64,000 nucleotides of DNA. Origin: Burkholderia sp. FERM BP-3421 (GTDB lineage: Bacteria > Pseudomonadota > Gammaproteobacteria > Burkholderiales > Burkholderiaceae). This document shows, piece after piece, positions 36,159-45,203 of the stretch. Each line of letters begins with the position of its first letter. Positions within the stretch are counted from its first letter, which is position 1. The translations under genes and the position numbers were made by a program. The DNA lies in NCBI RefSeq assembly GCF_028657905.1, contig NZ_CP117782.1, positions 2,108,001 through 2,172,000 on the forward strand. The letters run 5' to 3'. The notes beneath the pieces were generated by a model. That model was not told where the DNA came from. It worked only from the letters and a program-made list of their open reading frames with translations, and did no database searches.

Positions 36159-38039
36159 TCACGGCTGCTGCCAGCCGATCGTGACGTAGGCGCCGCGGCG
36201 CGGCGTGTTGTACGCATAGGCAAGTTCGTAATCCTTGTCGAGCAGGTTGTCGATGCGCGCGCTCACGTACCACGCCTTCGTGATGTTGTAGCGCGCGGAC
36301 AGGTTGACGACCCCGTAGCCGCCGAGCGGATTGCCGGTGTCGTTGCGCGCGCCGCTGACGAGCCATTCGCCGCCGACGCGCCAGCCGCCGAACGCGCGGT
36401 TCAGCGCGAACGATGCGAAGCGGCGCGCGCGCCGGTTCAGGTCCTGGCCGGCCGTCTCGTCGACCGGGTTCTGCACGGTCGCCGCGACCCGCACCTCGGT
36501 CTTGCCGACATGGCCCTGCCACGAGCCCTCGACACCCTGCACCTTGGCCCGGCCGATGTTCACGGCCTGATAGTAATAGCTGTTCGCGACCGGCTGGTAG
36601 TCGATCAGGTCCGTGTAGCGCGTCTGGAACACCGTCACGCGCGCCACGCCGAGCGCGTCCGACGCGTACTGCACGGCGGCCTCGACCGAGTGGCTGCGCT
36701 CGGGGCGGATCGCCGGATTGCCTGCGTTCGGGTAGTACAGATCGTTGAAGCTCGGTGCGCGGAATGCATCGGAATAGCTGGCCGTGACCTTCCAGTGCTC
36801 GGTCACGTCGAGCCCATAGCCGAGATAGTAGCTGTTGGCGCCGCCGAAATCGGAGTACTGGTCGCGCCGCACGTTGGCCTGGAACTGGCTGTTCCCGAAG
36901 CGGCCCGTGTAGCCGAGCCAGCCCGAATTCACATGACGCTGCGGCGCGGCGAACACGTCGGAGTCGAACGCCTGGTCGAGCCGCTCATAGCCCGCCTGGA
37001 TGCGCTGATCCTTCAGCGGCGCGAAATCGTTTTGCCAGGTGTACTGGCGGTTGTCGGTGTTGAAGTGATCGGTATAGGCGCCGTTCAGCCAGGACTGGCT
37101 TCGATCGTTGCCGCTCGCGACGCGCAGATGCGTGGTCCACCAGTCGGTCAGCTTGCCGTCCGCGAACGCGGCGATCTGCTGCACCTTGGTATACAGGCTG
37201 TTGAGATCGGTCGGCTGCCCGTAGGCATTGTCGAAGCTGGTGTCGCCGTTGCTCTGGAAGTAGCTGACACCCGCGCTCCAGCGCGCGTTGAAGCGATGCT
37301 TGAGCGACGCGGCCACGCTTTCGTCGAGATAGCCGTTCGCATTCGGATTCGCCTGCGGCTGCCGGACCGGATCGATGGCCGAGAAGCCGTCGGTCTTGTC
37401 GCGCGACAGCGACACGCTGAAGGTCGTGTCGCCCGCCGCGTCGAGCCGGCCCGACACGCCCGCGGTCTGGCTCTGCGTGTGATAGCTGCCATAGCCGACC
37501 GAGAAGTTGAAGCGCGGCGGATGATCGCCGCCGTCCTTCGTGAACACCTGCACGACGCCGCCGATCGCGCCCGAGCCGTACAGCGACGACACGTTGCCGT
37601 TGACGATCTCGACCCGCTCGATCTGGTCGAGCGGCAGCTGCGCGATCTGCGCCTGGCCGAGGCTCGCCGAATCGACCCGCACGCCGTCGATCAACACCAG
37701 CGACTGAGTCGACTGCGCGCCGCGCAGGAACAGGCTCGCGGTCGCGCCGGGCCCGCCGTTGCGCACGATCTGCGCGCCGGGCGCGAGCGCGAGCAGGCCG
37801 GGCAGATCGGTCGCATTGCTGTTCTCGATGTCCGCGCGGGTAAACAGAGTGGTTTGCGGCAGCGCGTCCGCGAGCGCTTGCGGGGCACGCTGCGCGGTCA
37901 CGACGATCGGCTCGAGCTGGGTCGGCGCGGCGGCGGACGAAGGCGGCGGGGAAGAAGCAGGCGGCGTGCTCTGCGCGACGGCGGCGCACGGCAGCCCGGA
38001 ACACGCGACGAGCGCGGCGCGGGCGATCTGGGTTCGCAT
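36159..38039 (-). CDS. btuB: TonB-dependent cobalamin receptor
   Basis: 626 residues, close to E. coli BtuB. Signal peptide about 1-22. TonB-box region near LEPIVVTAQRAP. Plug domain with LIDGVRVDSASLGQAQIAQLP and IERVEIVNGNVSSLYGSGAIGGVVQVFT. A 22-strand barrel follows, ending VTIGWQQP. Imports vitamin B12 and analogues across the outer membrane. First gene of the operon and preceded by a cobalamin riboswitch, so expression should fall when B12 is plentiful. Confidence 0.93.
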   Translation of the reverse strand: MRTQIARAALVACSGLPCAAVAQSTPPASSPPPSSAAAPTQLEPIVVTAQRAPQALADALPQTTLFTRADIENSNATDLPGLLALAPGAQIVRNGGPGATASLFLRGAQSTQSLVLIDGVRVDSASLGQAQIAQLPLDQIERVEIVNGNVSSLYGSGAIGGVVQVFTKDGGDHPPRFNFSVGYGSYHTQSQTAGVSGRLDAAGDTTFSVSLSRDKTDGFSAIDPVRQPQANPNANGYLDESVAASLKHRFNARWSAGVSYFQSNGDTSFDNAYGQPTDLNSLYTKVQQIAAFADGKLTDWWTTHLRVASGNDRSQSWLNGAYTDHFNTDNRQYTWQNDFAPLKDQRIQAGYERLDQAFDSDVFAAPQRHVNSGWLGYTGRFGNSQFQANVRRDQYSDFGGANSYYLGYGLDVTEHWKVTASYSDAFRAPSFNDLYYPNAGNPAIRPERSHSVEAAVQYASDALGVARVTVFQTRYTDLIDYQPVANSYYYQAVNIGRAKVQGVEGSWQGHVGKTEVRVAATVQNPVDETAGQDLNRRARRFASFALNRAFGGWRVGGEWLVSGARNDTGNPLGGYGVVNLSARYNITKAWYVSARIDNLLDKDYELAYAYNTPRRGAYVTIGWQQP

Positions 38040-38124
38040 CGATGAATCCTGTTGAACGGTGCGGCCCCCGCCTCCCCGCAGGTTCCGCCTCACGAGGACG
38101 GCGCGCATCGCGCGTCCGCCCTCC

Positions 38125-38340
38125 CGCCCTGGCCGGTATCCGGGCTGGCGGCGTCACCGCCCCGCCTTCCCGCGCGCATCGCGCAGTGGCCGCGCGGCAA
38201 ACGCCGCGCTTGTGGGGACAGCTGGCATCGCACGCGATGCGCCGCTTACCGTTGCGGGGGCAGCGCAGGTTGGCCGGTCCTGGCGGACCGTGCGCCCTGC
38301 TTCCCGTTTAACCGCGTGCGCGTGCACGCGAGCACCAAAG
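38125..38340 (-). promoter_or_regulatory. Cobalamin (AdoCbl) riboswitch
   Basis: On the minus strand the region shows the expected order: a GGTGC start (about 38338), AACGGGAA with CAGGG, the core TGCCCCCGCAACGGTAA, GCCAGC, CCACTG, and the B12-box end with GCCAGCCCGGATACCGGCC (about 38128). It lies about 90 bp upstream of the btuB start. It should switch btuB-C-D-cobT-S-C off when adenosylcobalamin is bound, by sequestering the ribosome site or terminating. Confidence 0.95.
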
Positions 38341-38541
38341 CGGCGCCAGTGTAGGAGCGCGGGTGCCGGCCGTCAAGAAAGCCTCCCGCGCGCCGCGCGC
38401 GCCCCCCAGCTCGCGGGATTTGACCCAGATTTGTCGCAAAATTCGCATCAACACGCATGAACGTTACGTCTCGATACGATCCGGATCTCGGGTTGGACGA
38501 TAATCCGCGCTAAAATGCTGGGTCTTTAGAGGACGCAGCAG

Positions 38542-38892
38542 ATGCTCAACGAACTCGAAACTCTATCTCAAAATATTGGCCGTTTGATCGCGCTGAACAA
38601 GCGTCATCACACGGAGCGGCTCGCGCTCGAAGAGCAGCTCGCGCAATTGCGCACGGAAGCGGAAGCGACCCGCACGGAACTCTCGCAACTGCGCGAGGAA
38701 CGCGACGCCCTTGCGGCGGAGCGCGACGCGCTGTCGGCGAAGATCGACGATGCCCAGGTGAAGCTCAATGCGATTCTCGAGAAGCTGCCGCGCGCGAAGA
38801 ACGCGCCGGACGCGGAAAACCAGCTCGACCTGCTCGACCCGCGCGATGATGCGCGCGAGGGCGGCCCGGCCAGCCACGGAGAACATGCATGA
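38542..38892 (+). CDS. ZapB-like coiled-coil protein
   Basis: 116 residues. Residues about 1-80 are a continuous coiled coil rich in Leu, Glu and Arg (LALEEQLAQLRTEAEATR). A short acidic tail follows. It overlaps the zapA start by 4 nt and is probably a cell-division accessory protein paired with ZapA, as seen for short coiled-coil genes beside zapA in beta-proteobacteria. Not clearly E. coli ZapB by sequence. Confidence 0.7.
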   Translation: MLNELETLSQNIGRLIALNKRHHTERLALEEQLAQLRTEAEATRTELSQLREERDALAAERDALSAKIDDAQVKLNAILEKLPRAKNAPDAENQLDLLDPRDDAREGGPASHGEHA

Positions 38893-39203
38893 GCACCAAG
38901 CAGATCGAAGTATCGATCCTCGGTCAGGCGTATCGGCTCGCCTGCTCCGCCGACACCGAAGCCGCGTTGCTCGAGGCGGTCGCGCGCGTCGATGCGGAGA
39001 TGTCGAAGATCCGCTCGAACAGCTCCGTGCGCGGCACGGATCGCATCGCCGTGATGGCCGCGCTGTCGCTCGCGTCGGAGCTTTTGAGGCTGCAACAGAG
39101 CGTGCGGCACGGAGAAGCATTTCCCGCGGAGGAAATCCGGCGTACAATGCATCAAATGAATGAACAGCTTGGTGCAGTGCTCGCACAGCACGAAGCGCAG
39201 TAA
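38889..39203 (+). CDS. zapA: Cell division protein ZapA
   Basis: 104 residues. VSILGQAYRLACSADTE at the N-terminus matches ZapA, followed by the dimer/tetramer coiled coil (DRIAVMAALSLASELLRLQ). It cross-links FtsZ filaments at midcell. Coupled to the upstream coiled-coil gene and followed, as in many proteobacteria, by 6S RNA. Confidence 0.92.
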   Translation: MSTKQIEVSILGQAYRLACSADTEAALLEAVARVDAEMSKIRSNSSVRGTDRIAVMAALSLASELLRLQQSVRHGEAFPAEEIRRTMHQMNEQLGAVLAQHEAQ

Positions 39204-39296
39204 GCGGGTCGCACGGGTTCTCGTGGTGCTTGATGTCCAGCGTGATGAGCATCGCGCAAGCCACTGAATCCAAACACGATCCGCACGATTAGTCAG

Positions 39297-39473
39297 CTTC
39301 CCTGCCTGGTTCGCCAAGGTCATATATTCCTTGAACCAATGCCATGTGCACGGTTGCGGAAATTTGTAGCACGGGCGCGCGCGTCACTCTGTCTGATGTA
39401 CCCGATGTGCTGCTAACTGCGACCAATTCTGAACCCCAGGTTCAGGATGCCGGCCTAGCGGCCAAGGCGGGGG
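39297..39473 (+). ncRNA. ssrS: 6S RNA
   Basis: About 177 nt downstream of zapA. The 5' arm (CCCTGCCTGG about 39300) pairs with the 3' arm (CCAAGGCGGGG about 39462-39472). The internal 3' segment TGCTAACTGCGACC and the GAACCCCAGGTTC hairpin are as expected for beta-proteobacterial 6S RNA. The large central bubble mimics an open promoter and binds the sigma70 holoenzyme. Ends estimated from pairing. Confidence 0.88.
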
Positions 39474-39482
39474 CCTTTTCAA

Positions 39483-39515
39483 CGGCATCGGGCGATTCCC
39501 GATGCCGTTTCCTTT
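39483..39515 (+). terminator. Intrinsic terminator after 6S RNA
   Basis: A perfect 10-bp stem (CGGCATCGGG 39483-39492 with CCCGATGCCG 39498-39507), a 5-nt loop and a T-rich tail (TTTCCTTTT). Confidence 0.92.
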
Positions 39516-39549
39516 TGCGGCAGCCTTTTTCCTGCGTCGATCACGATCC

Positions 39550-40011
39550 ATGCACCACTGGCTGATGAAGTCCGAACCGGACGAAGCGAGCATCGACGAT
39601 CTCGCGAACGCGCCGCAGCGCACGCTGCCGTGGACCGGCGTGCGCAACTATCAGGCGCGCAACTTCATGCGCGACACGATGCACATCGGCGACGGCGTGC
39701 TGTTCTATCACTCGAGCTGCCCCGAGCCCGGCATCGCCGGCCTCGCCGAGGTCTGTTCGACGCCCTATCCCGATCCCACGCAGTTCGATCCGAAGAGCCC
39801 CTATCACGATCCGAAATCCACGCGCGAAACACCGCGCTGGATGCTGGTCGACGTGAAGTTCGTGCGCAAGTCGCCGCTCGTGCCGCTCGCCGCGTTGCGC
39901 GAGCACGACGCCCTTGCCGACATGCGCGTGCTCGCGAAAGGCAACCGCCTCTCGATCACGCCCGTCACGCCCGCCGAATGGCGCTTCATCACGCAGAAGC
40001 TGATGAAGTGA
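39550..40011 (+). CDS. EVE-domain protein
   Basis: 153 residues, single EVE (PUA-like) domain: HHWLMKSEPDEASIDDL at the start, WTGVRNYQARNFMRD, and GVLFYHSSCPEPGIAGLAEV. EVE domains bind modified bases in RNA or DNA. Start taken at 39550; the longer frame upstream overlaps the 6S terminator and is not credible. Function in the cell not established. Confidence 0.88.
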   Translation: MHHWLMKSEPDEASIDDLANAPQRTLPWTGVRNYQARNFMRDTMHIGDGVLFYHSSCPEPGIAGLAEVCSTPYPDPTQFDPKSPYHDPKSTRETPRWMLVDVKFVRKSPLVPLAALREHDALADMRVLAKGNRLSITPVTPAEWRFITQKLMK

Positions 40012-40204
40012 GGTCGCGCCGCGGCCCGCTTCAAGGAAAGTCAAATCGGCCGGCCCGGCCGGCCGCGCAGCGGAACTCGGCGCGCCTTTCATTGGCCTAA
40101 CGGTCGCTCAGCCGGCAAGCCGCCGGTTACGATCCTCATCAGGCGCGGCCTCGTACCGCGTTTTTGCGCGTATCGCGTGCGCGCTTCCGTTCAAGGAGTC
40201 CAAC

Positions 40205-40942
40205 ATGACGAAAAAAACCGCCCTCGTGCTCGCTCTCGCCGTCGCCACCGTGGTGCCCGTCGCGCTGTCGCTCGCCCCGTCCGTCGCACGCGCGCAGAGC
40301 GTCGGCCAACAACCGCCGCCGGCCGGCGTGCTGTCGCTGTCGGCACAGGCCAGCGCCGACGTGCCGCAGGACGTCGTCACGATCACGCTGTTCTACGAGC
40401 AGCAGGCGCGCGACCCCGGCAGCCTCACGGCGGACCTGAACCGCCGCGCCGACGCGGCGCTCGCGCAGGCGCGCGGCGTCGCCGGCGTGACCGCGCGCAC
40501 GGGCGCGTTCTCGGTCTATCCGAGCACCGACCGCGACGGCAAGATCTCCGCATGGCGCGGCCGCACCGAGGTCGTGCTCGAATCGCACGACTTCGCGGCC
40601 GCCTCGAAGCTCGCCGGCCAGCTCGCCACGACCCTGCAGATCGCCGGCGTCGACTTCTCGCTGTCGCCCGAGGCACAGCGCGCCGCCGAGCAGAAGCTCA
40701 CGACGGAAGCGATCAAGTCGTTCCGCACGCGCGCCGAGGAAGCCTCGAAGGCGTTCGGCTACAGCAGCTATTCGATCCGCGACGTCAACGTCGGCGGCGG
40801 TCACAACGTGCAGCCGTATCCGCGCATGATGGCGATGGCCGCGGCCGCGCCGATGTCCAAGGACGCCGGCGCGCCGATCTCGGTCGAGGGCGGCAAGGCG
40901 ACCGTGACCGTCAACGTGAACGGCTCGGTCCAGATGAAGTGA
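40205..40942 (+). CDS. SIMPL-domain periplasmic protein
   Basis: 245 residues with a signal peptide (LVLALAVATVVPVALSLA, cut after ARA). LSLSAQASADVPQDVVTITL begins the SIMPL (DUF541) domain, and the C-terminal half contains the YSSYSIRDVNV block. Family members assemble into ring-like oligomers in the periplasm and are tied to oxidative-stress tolerance. Monocistronic, ended by a bidirectional terminator. Confidence 0.85.
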   Translation: MTKKTALVLALAVATVVPVALSLAPSVARAQSVGQQPPPAGVLSLSAQASADVPQDVVTITLFYEQQARDPGSLTADLNRRADAALAQARGVAGVTARTGAFSVYPSTDRDGKISAWRGRTEVVLESHDFAAASKLAGQLATTLQIAGVDFSLSPEAQRAAEQKLTTEAIKSFRTRAEEASKAFGYSSYSIRDVNVGGGHNVQPYPRMMAMAAAAPMSKDAGAPISVEGGKATVTVNVNGSVQMK

Positions 40943-40965
40943 CGCGCGACGCGCGACGATAAAAA

Positions 40966-40987
40966 AACGCCGGCTCCCGCCGGCGTT
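40966..40987. terminator. Bidirectional terminator between SIMPL gene and lgt
   Basis: A 9-bp stem (AACGCCGGC/GCCGGCGTT) with a 4-nt loop, flanked by seven A on the left and TTCTT on the right. It serves both convergent genes. Confidence 0.88.
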
Positions 40988-41015
40988 CTTCATGGTGCGC
41001 GGCTCACGCCGCCCG

Positions 41016-41906
41016 TCATGCGCGCGCGGCGCGCGCGCCACGACGATAGGCCCACACGAGCATCGCGATGCCCGCGAGGATCATCGGCAACGACAGCCAC
41101 TGCCCCATCGACAAGCCGAACGTGAGCAGTCCGAGGAAGTCGTCGGGCTCGCGCGCGAACTCCACGGTGAAACGCGCGAGGCCGTAGCCGATCAGGAACA
41201 CCGCCGACACCGCGCCGAGCGGCCGCGGCTTGCGCGCGAAGAAGAACAGCACGAAGAACAGCGCGACGCCCTCGAGCGCGATCTCGTAGAGCTGCGACGG
41301 ATGGCGCGGCAGCATCTGATACTGCATGAACACCTCGTTGAGGTTCCACTTCGCGGCAAGCGCCGGATGCGCGCCGAGCCACGCGGCATCGTCGCGCGCG
41401 GCGCCGGGGAACAACATCGCCCAGGGCGCGTCCGGGCTCGTCACGCGGCCCCACAGCTCGCCGTTGATGAAATTGCCGAGACGCCCCGCGGCGAGCCCCG
41501 TCGGCACCATCGGCGCGACGAAGTCGGTCACCTCCATCCAGCTGCGCTTGCGCTGCCACGCGAACAGCGACATCGCGAACACCACGCCCAGGAAGCCACC
41601 GTGGAACGACATGCCGCCCTCCCACACCTTGAAGATGTCGAGCGGGTGCGAGAAATAGAAGCTCGCCTTGTAGAACAGCACGTAGCCGAGACGGCCGCCG
41701 AGCACGGTGCCGAGCACGCCGTAGAACATCATGTCGTCGATGTCCTTCGCGGTCCAGCCTTGCGCCGCGACGTGCGGCAGGCGCAGCCGCAGCCGGCCGA
41801 CCACGATCGCCGCGATGAACGCGACCAGATACATGAGGCCGTACCAGCGGACGGCGAGCGGCCCGAGGTGGATCGCGACGGGATCGAAATGCGGGTGAAT
41901 GATCAT
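41016..41906 (-). CDS. lgt: Prolipoprotein diacylglyceryl transferase
   Basis: 296 residues, seven membrane helices. The Lgt signature GRLGNFINGELWGR is at about residues 141-154, and GGMSFHGGFLG and RHPSQLYEIALEG are conserved. It transfers diacylglycerol to the lipobox Cys of prelipoproteins in the inner membrane; essential in most Gram-negatives. Confidence 0.95.
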   Translation of the reverse strand: MIIHPHFDPVAIHLGPLAVRWYGLMYLVAFIAAIVVGRLRLRLPHVAAQGWTAKDIDDMMFYGVLGTVLGGRLGYVLFYKASFYFSHPLDIFKVWEGGMSFHGGFLGVVFAMSLFAWQRKRSWMEVTDFVAPMVPTGLAAGRLGNFINGELWGRVTSPDAPWAMLFPGAARDDAAWLGAHPALAAKWNLNEVFMQYQMLPRHPSQLYEIALEGVALFFVLFFFARKPRPLGAVSAVFLIGYGLARFTVEFAREPDDFLGLLTFGLSMGQWLSLPMILAGIAMLVWAYRRGARAARA

Positions 41907-41990
41907 GGATAAACGGTGTAGGGTTCGGATTCATCGCGCCGCGCACGAGGTGCGCGACGCGTGTTTGACGGCGGGCGCGCGCCGAGGTTC

Positions 41991-42911
41991 TCAGCCGTCG
42001 ATGCCGGGCGCCGCGCGCCGCACGATCTCGATGAAGGCCGCGAGCACCGGACTCACGTCGCCCGTGCGCCAGGCCAGCCCGGTCTCGACGACCGGCGCGT
42101 CGGCGGCGAGCGGCCGGTAGATCACGCCCGTGCGCCGCAGGTTGCGCAGCGACTGCGGCACCAGCGCGACGCCCATGCCGGCCGACACGAGGCTCACGAT
42201 CGTCTGCATCTGGATCGCCTCCTGGCCGATGCGCGGCGTGACGCCCGCCGCGCCGTAGCAGCCCGTAATGATGTCATAAAAGCCGGGCGCCAGACGACGC
42301 GGAAAGATCACGAGCGGCAAGTCCGCGACCTCGGCGAGGCGCACCGGCGTCTCCTCGCCCGCCTTCGACGCGTCGGCCGGCATCGCCACCACGAGCGGTT
42401 CGCGCGCCACGGGCAGATAGGACAGCACGGCCGCATGCCGCGGCGGCACGGGCGGAATGATCAACCCGGCGTCGATCCGCCCGGCCGCGAGTTCGTCGAT
42501 CTGCACGTCGCTCGTCGCCTCGGTCAGTTGCAGCCGCACGTGCGGATTGCGCGCGCCGAACTCGCGCAGCAGGTTCGGCAGCAGGCCGTAGTCCGCGGTC
42601 GACACGAACGCGAGCGACAGCGAGCCGGCCTCGCCGCGCGCGAGACTCTGCGCGAGCGGCGGCAGCGCGTCCGCCGCAGCCAACAGCCGCTCGACCTCGG
42701 GCAGGAGCGCCGCGCCCACCGCCGTCAGCTCGACCGAGCGCTTGGTGCGCGCGAACAGCGCGACGCCCAGCGCCTCCTCCAGCGCGCGGATCGCCTGCGA
42801 CAACGGCGGCTGCGTCATCGACAGCCGGGCGGCCGCGCGGCCGAAATGTCGCTCGTCGGCGACGGTCACGAAATAGCGCCACTGGCGCAGGTCGGGGCTC
42901 ACCTCGGTCAC
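41991..42911 (-). CDS. LysR-family regulator divergent from ilvD
   Basis: 306 residues. The N-terminal helix-turn-helix contains HFGRAAARLSMTQPPLSQAIRALEE in its variable-length form; the ligand domain begins around residue 90. Its start is 150 bp from ilvD on the other strand, the classic divergent LysR layout, and the intergenic region is AT-rich. It may control ilvD or a nearby operon. Effector unknown. Confidence 0.88.
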   Translation of the reverse strand: MTEVSPDLRQWRYFVTVADERHFGRAAARLSMTQPPLSQAIRALEEALGVALFARTKRSVELTAVGAALLPEVERLLAAADALPPLAQSLARGEAGSLSLAFVSTADYGLLPNLLREFGARNPHVRLQLTEATSDVQIDELAAGRIDAGLIIPPVPPRHAAVLSYLPVAREPLVVAMPADASKAGEETPVRLAEVADLPLVIFPRRLAPGFYDIITGCYGAAGVTPRIGQEAIQMQTIVSLVSAGMGVALVPQSLRNLRRTGVIYRPLAADAPVVETGLAWRTGDVSPVLAAFIEIVRRAAPGIDG

Positions 42912-43061
42912 GCTCCCTGATATGTTGATCGACCTAATCGGCTATGAATAATATATTGGACATTCCCAAAGAGAAACTGCATCCTTGGCCCACTTGAGCC
43001 GTTCCGCCCGTGCCGCGGCCGGCCGCCCCGCAATCAAGACAACAAACGGATGGAGTTCCCC

Positions 43062-44735
43062 ATGTCGTACAACCGCCGCTCGAAGAACATCACGCAAGGC
43101 GTCGCGCGCGCGCCGAACCGCTCGATGTATTACGCGCTCGGCTACCAGAAGGACGATTTCGACAAGCCGATGATCGGCATCGCGAACGGCCACTCGACCA
43201 TCACGCCGTGCAACGCGGGCCTGCAGCGCCTGTCCGACGCCGCCGTGAAGGCGGTCAAGGACGCCGGCGCGAATCCGCAGATCTTCGGTACGCCGACGAT
43301 CTCCGACGGCATGTCGATGGGCACCGAGGGGATGAAGTACTCGCTCGTGTCGCGCGAGGTGATCGCCGACTGCATCGAGACCTGCGTGCAAGGTCAATGG
43401 ATGGACGGCGTCGTGGTCGTGGGCGGCTGCGACAAGAACATGCCGGGCGGGATGATCGCGCTCGCGCGCCTGAACGTGCCGGGCATCTACGTGTACGGCG
43501 GCACGATCCGCCCCGGCCACTGGAAGGGCAAGGACCTGACGATCGTGTCCTCGTTCGAGGCGGTCGGCGAGTTCACCGCGGGCCGGATGTCGCAGGAAGA
43601 TTTCGAAGGGGTCGAGAAGAACGCGTGCCCGACGACCGGCTCGTGCGGCGGGATGTACACCGCGAACACGATGAGCTCGTCGTTCGAGGCGCTCGGCATG
43701 TCGCTGCCGTATTCGTCGACGATGGCGAACCCGGACGACGAGAAGGTCGACTCGGCCGCCGAATCGGCGCGCGTGCTCGTCGAGGCGGTGAAGCGCGACC
43801 TGAAGCCGCGCGACATCATCACGAAGAAGTCGATCGAGAACGCGGTGTCGGTGATCATGGCCACGGGCGGCTCGACCAACGCCGTGCTGCACTTCCTCGC
43901 GATCGCGCACGCGGCCGAGATCGACTGGTCGATCGAGGACTTCGAGCGGATCCGCAAGCGCGTGCCGGTGATCTGCGACCTGAAGCCGTCGGGCCAGTTC
44001 GTCGCGACCGACCTGCATGCGGCGGGCGGCATCCCGCAAGTGATGAAGATCCTGCTCGACGCGGGCCTGCTGCACGGCGACTGCATGACCATCACCGGCG
44101 AGACCATGGCCGAAGCGCTCAAGGACGTGCCGAGCGTGCCGCGCGCCGACCAGAAGGTGATCTACCCGATCGACCGGGCGCTGTACAAGGAAGGCCACCT
44201 CGCGATCCTGAAGGGCAATCTCGCGGAAGACGGCGCGGTCGCGAAGATCACCGGCCTGAAGAACCCGGTCATCACCGGCCCGGCGCGCGTGTTCGACGAC
44301 GAGCAAGGCGCGCTGCAGGCGATCCTCGACGACAAGATCAATGCGGGCGACGTCGTCGTGCTGCGCTATCTCGGCCCGCAGGGCGGCCCGGGCATGCCGG
44401 AAATGCTCGCGCCGACCTCGGCGATCATCGGCAAGGGGCTCGGCGAAACGGTCGGCCTCATCACCGACGGCCGCTTCTCGGGCGGCACCTGGGGCATGGT
44501 GGTCGGCCACGTGGCGCCGGAAGCCTTCGTCGGCGGCACCATCGCGCTCGTGCAGGAAGGCGACTCGATCACGATCGACGCGCACCGGCTGCTGTTGCAG
44601 CTGAACATCGACGACGCCGAGCTGGCGCGCCGCCGCGCCGCCTGGAAGCAGCCGGCGCCGCGCTACACGCGCGGCGTGCTGGCAAAGTACGCGGCGCTCG
44701 CGCTGCCCGCGAACAAGGGCGCGGTGACGGGCTGA
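43062..44735 (+). CDS. ilvD: Dihydroxy-acid dehydratase
   Basis: 557 residues, normal length from the ATG at 43062, which has GGAG 8 nt upstream (an ATG at 43050 is less likely). Fe-S ligands lie in PCNAG, GCDKNMPGG and PTTGSCGGMYTANTM. It dehydrates dihydroxy acids in valine and isoleucine synthesis. Single gene, with a strong terminator after it. Confidence 0.96.
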   Translation: MSYNRRSKNITQGVARAPNRSMYYALGYQKDDFDKPMIGIANGHSTITPCNAGLQRLSDAAVKAVKDAGANPQIFGTPTISDGMSMGTEGMKYSLVSREVIADCIETCVQGQWMDGVVVVGGCDKNMPGGMIALARLNVPGIYVYGGTIRPGHWKGKDLTIVSSFEAVGEFTAGRMSQEDFEGVEKNACPTTGSCGGMYTANTMSSSFEALGMSLPYSSTMANPDDEKVDSAAESARVLVEAVKRDLKPRDIITKKSIENAVSVIMATGGSTNAVLHFLAIAHAAEIDWSIEDFERIRKRVPVICDLKPSGQFVATDLHAAGGIPQVMKILLDAGLLHGDCMTITGETMAEALKDVPSVPRADQKVIYPIDRALYKEGHLAILKGNLAEDGAVAKITGLKNPVITGPARVFDDEQGALQAILDDKINAGDVVVLRYLGPQGGPGMPEMLAPTSAIIGKGLGETVGLITDGRFSGGTWGMVVGHVAPEAFVGGTIALVQEGDSITIDAHRLLLQLNIDDAELARRRAAWKQPAPRYTRGVLAKYAALALPANKGAVTG

Positions 44736-44781
44736 CGCTTGCGGACAACGGCCGGGGCATCCCGGCTGCGTCAAGGAAGCG

Positions 44782-44815
44782 GGGGGCGCGAAAAACTCGC
44801 GCCCCCTTTGCTTTT
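44782..44815 (+). terminator. Intrinsic terminator of ilvD
   Basis: A 10-bp stem (44782-44791 with 44797-44806), AAAAC loop, and TTTGCTTTT tail. Confidence 0.92.
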
Positions 44816-44864
44816 ATAATGCGCGCAAACCAAGCCGGACACCCACGCCGGCGGAGACCTCTAG

Positions 44865-45188
44865 ATGATACGAATCCCGTTGCGTCTGATGGCAATCCTG
44901 CTGGTTGCCGCCGGAGCCAACGCGCATGCGCAGCAAGCCGATGGCCCGACGCTCGCGCAGCGCAGGAACTGCATGGCCTGCCATGCGATCTCGCAGCCCC
45001 TGATGGGGCCGTCGTTCAACGCGATCGCGGACAAATACGCGGCGCGCGCCGACGCCGCGCCCTATCTCGCGCAGGCCATCGTGAAAGGCAGCGTGGGGGT
45101 GTGGGGCAGCGTGCCGATGCCCGCCAATACGCAACTGACGAACGCCGAAGCGGGCACGCTCGCCCACTGGATCCTGTCGCTCAAGTAA
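44865..45188 (+). CDS. Class I c-type cytochrome, periplasmic
   Basis: 107 residues with a signal peptide (MAILLVAAGANAHA). Heme motif CMACH at residues 36-40 and a distal Met in VPMPAN (Met85). It resembles short cytochrome c551/c552 electron carriers. It is not linked to an oxidase gene in this window; downstream genes are on the other strand. Confidence 0.9.
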   Translation: MIRIPLRLMAILLVAAGANAHAQQADGPTLAQRRNCMACHAISQPLMGPSFNAIADKYAARADAAPYLAQAIVKGSVGVWGSVPMPANTQLTNAEAGTLAHWILSLK

Positions 45189-45203
45189 GCGGCGCGCGCC
45201 GCC

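Noticed and set aside
38042..38460. Plus-strand ORFs upstream of btuB
   Set aside because: They lie over the cobalamin riboswitch, which explains the conservation better.
39502..39549. Longer N-terminus for the EVE protein
   Set aside because: It would start inside the 6S terminator stem; MHHWLMKSEP is the family start.
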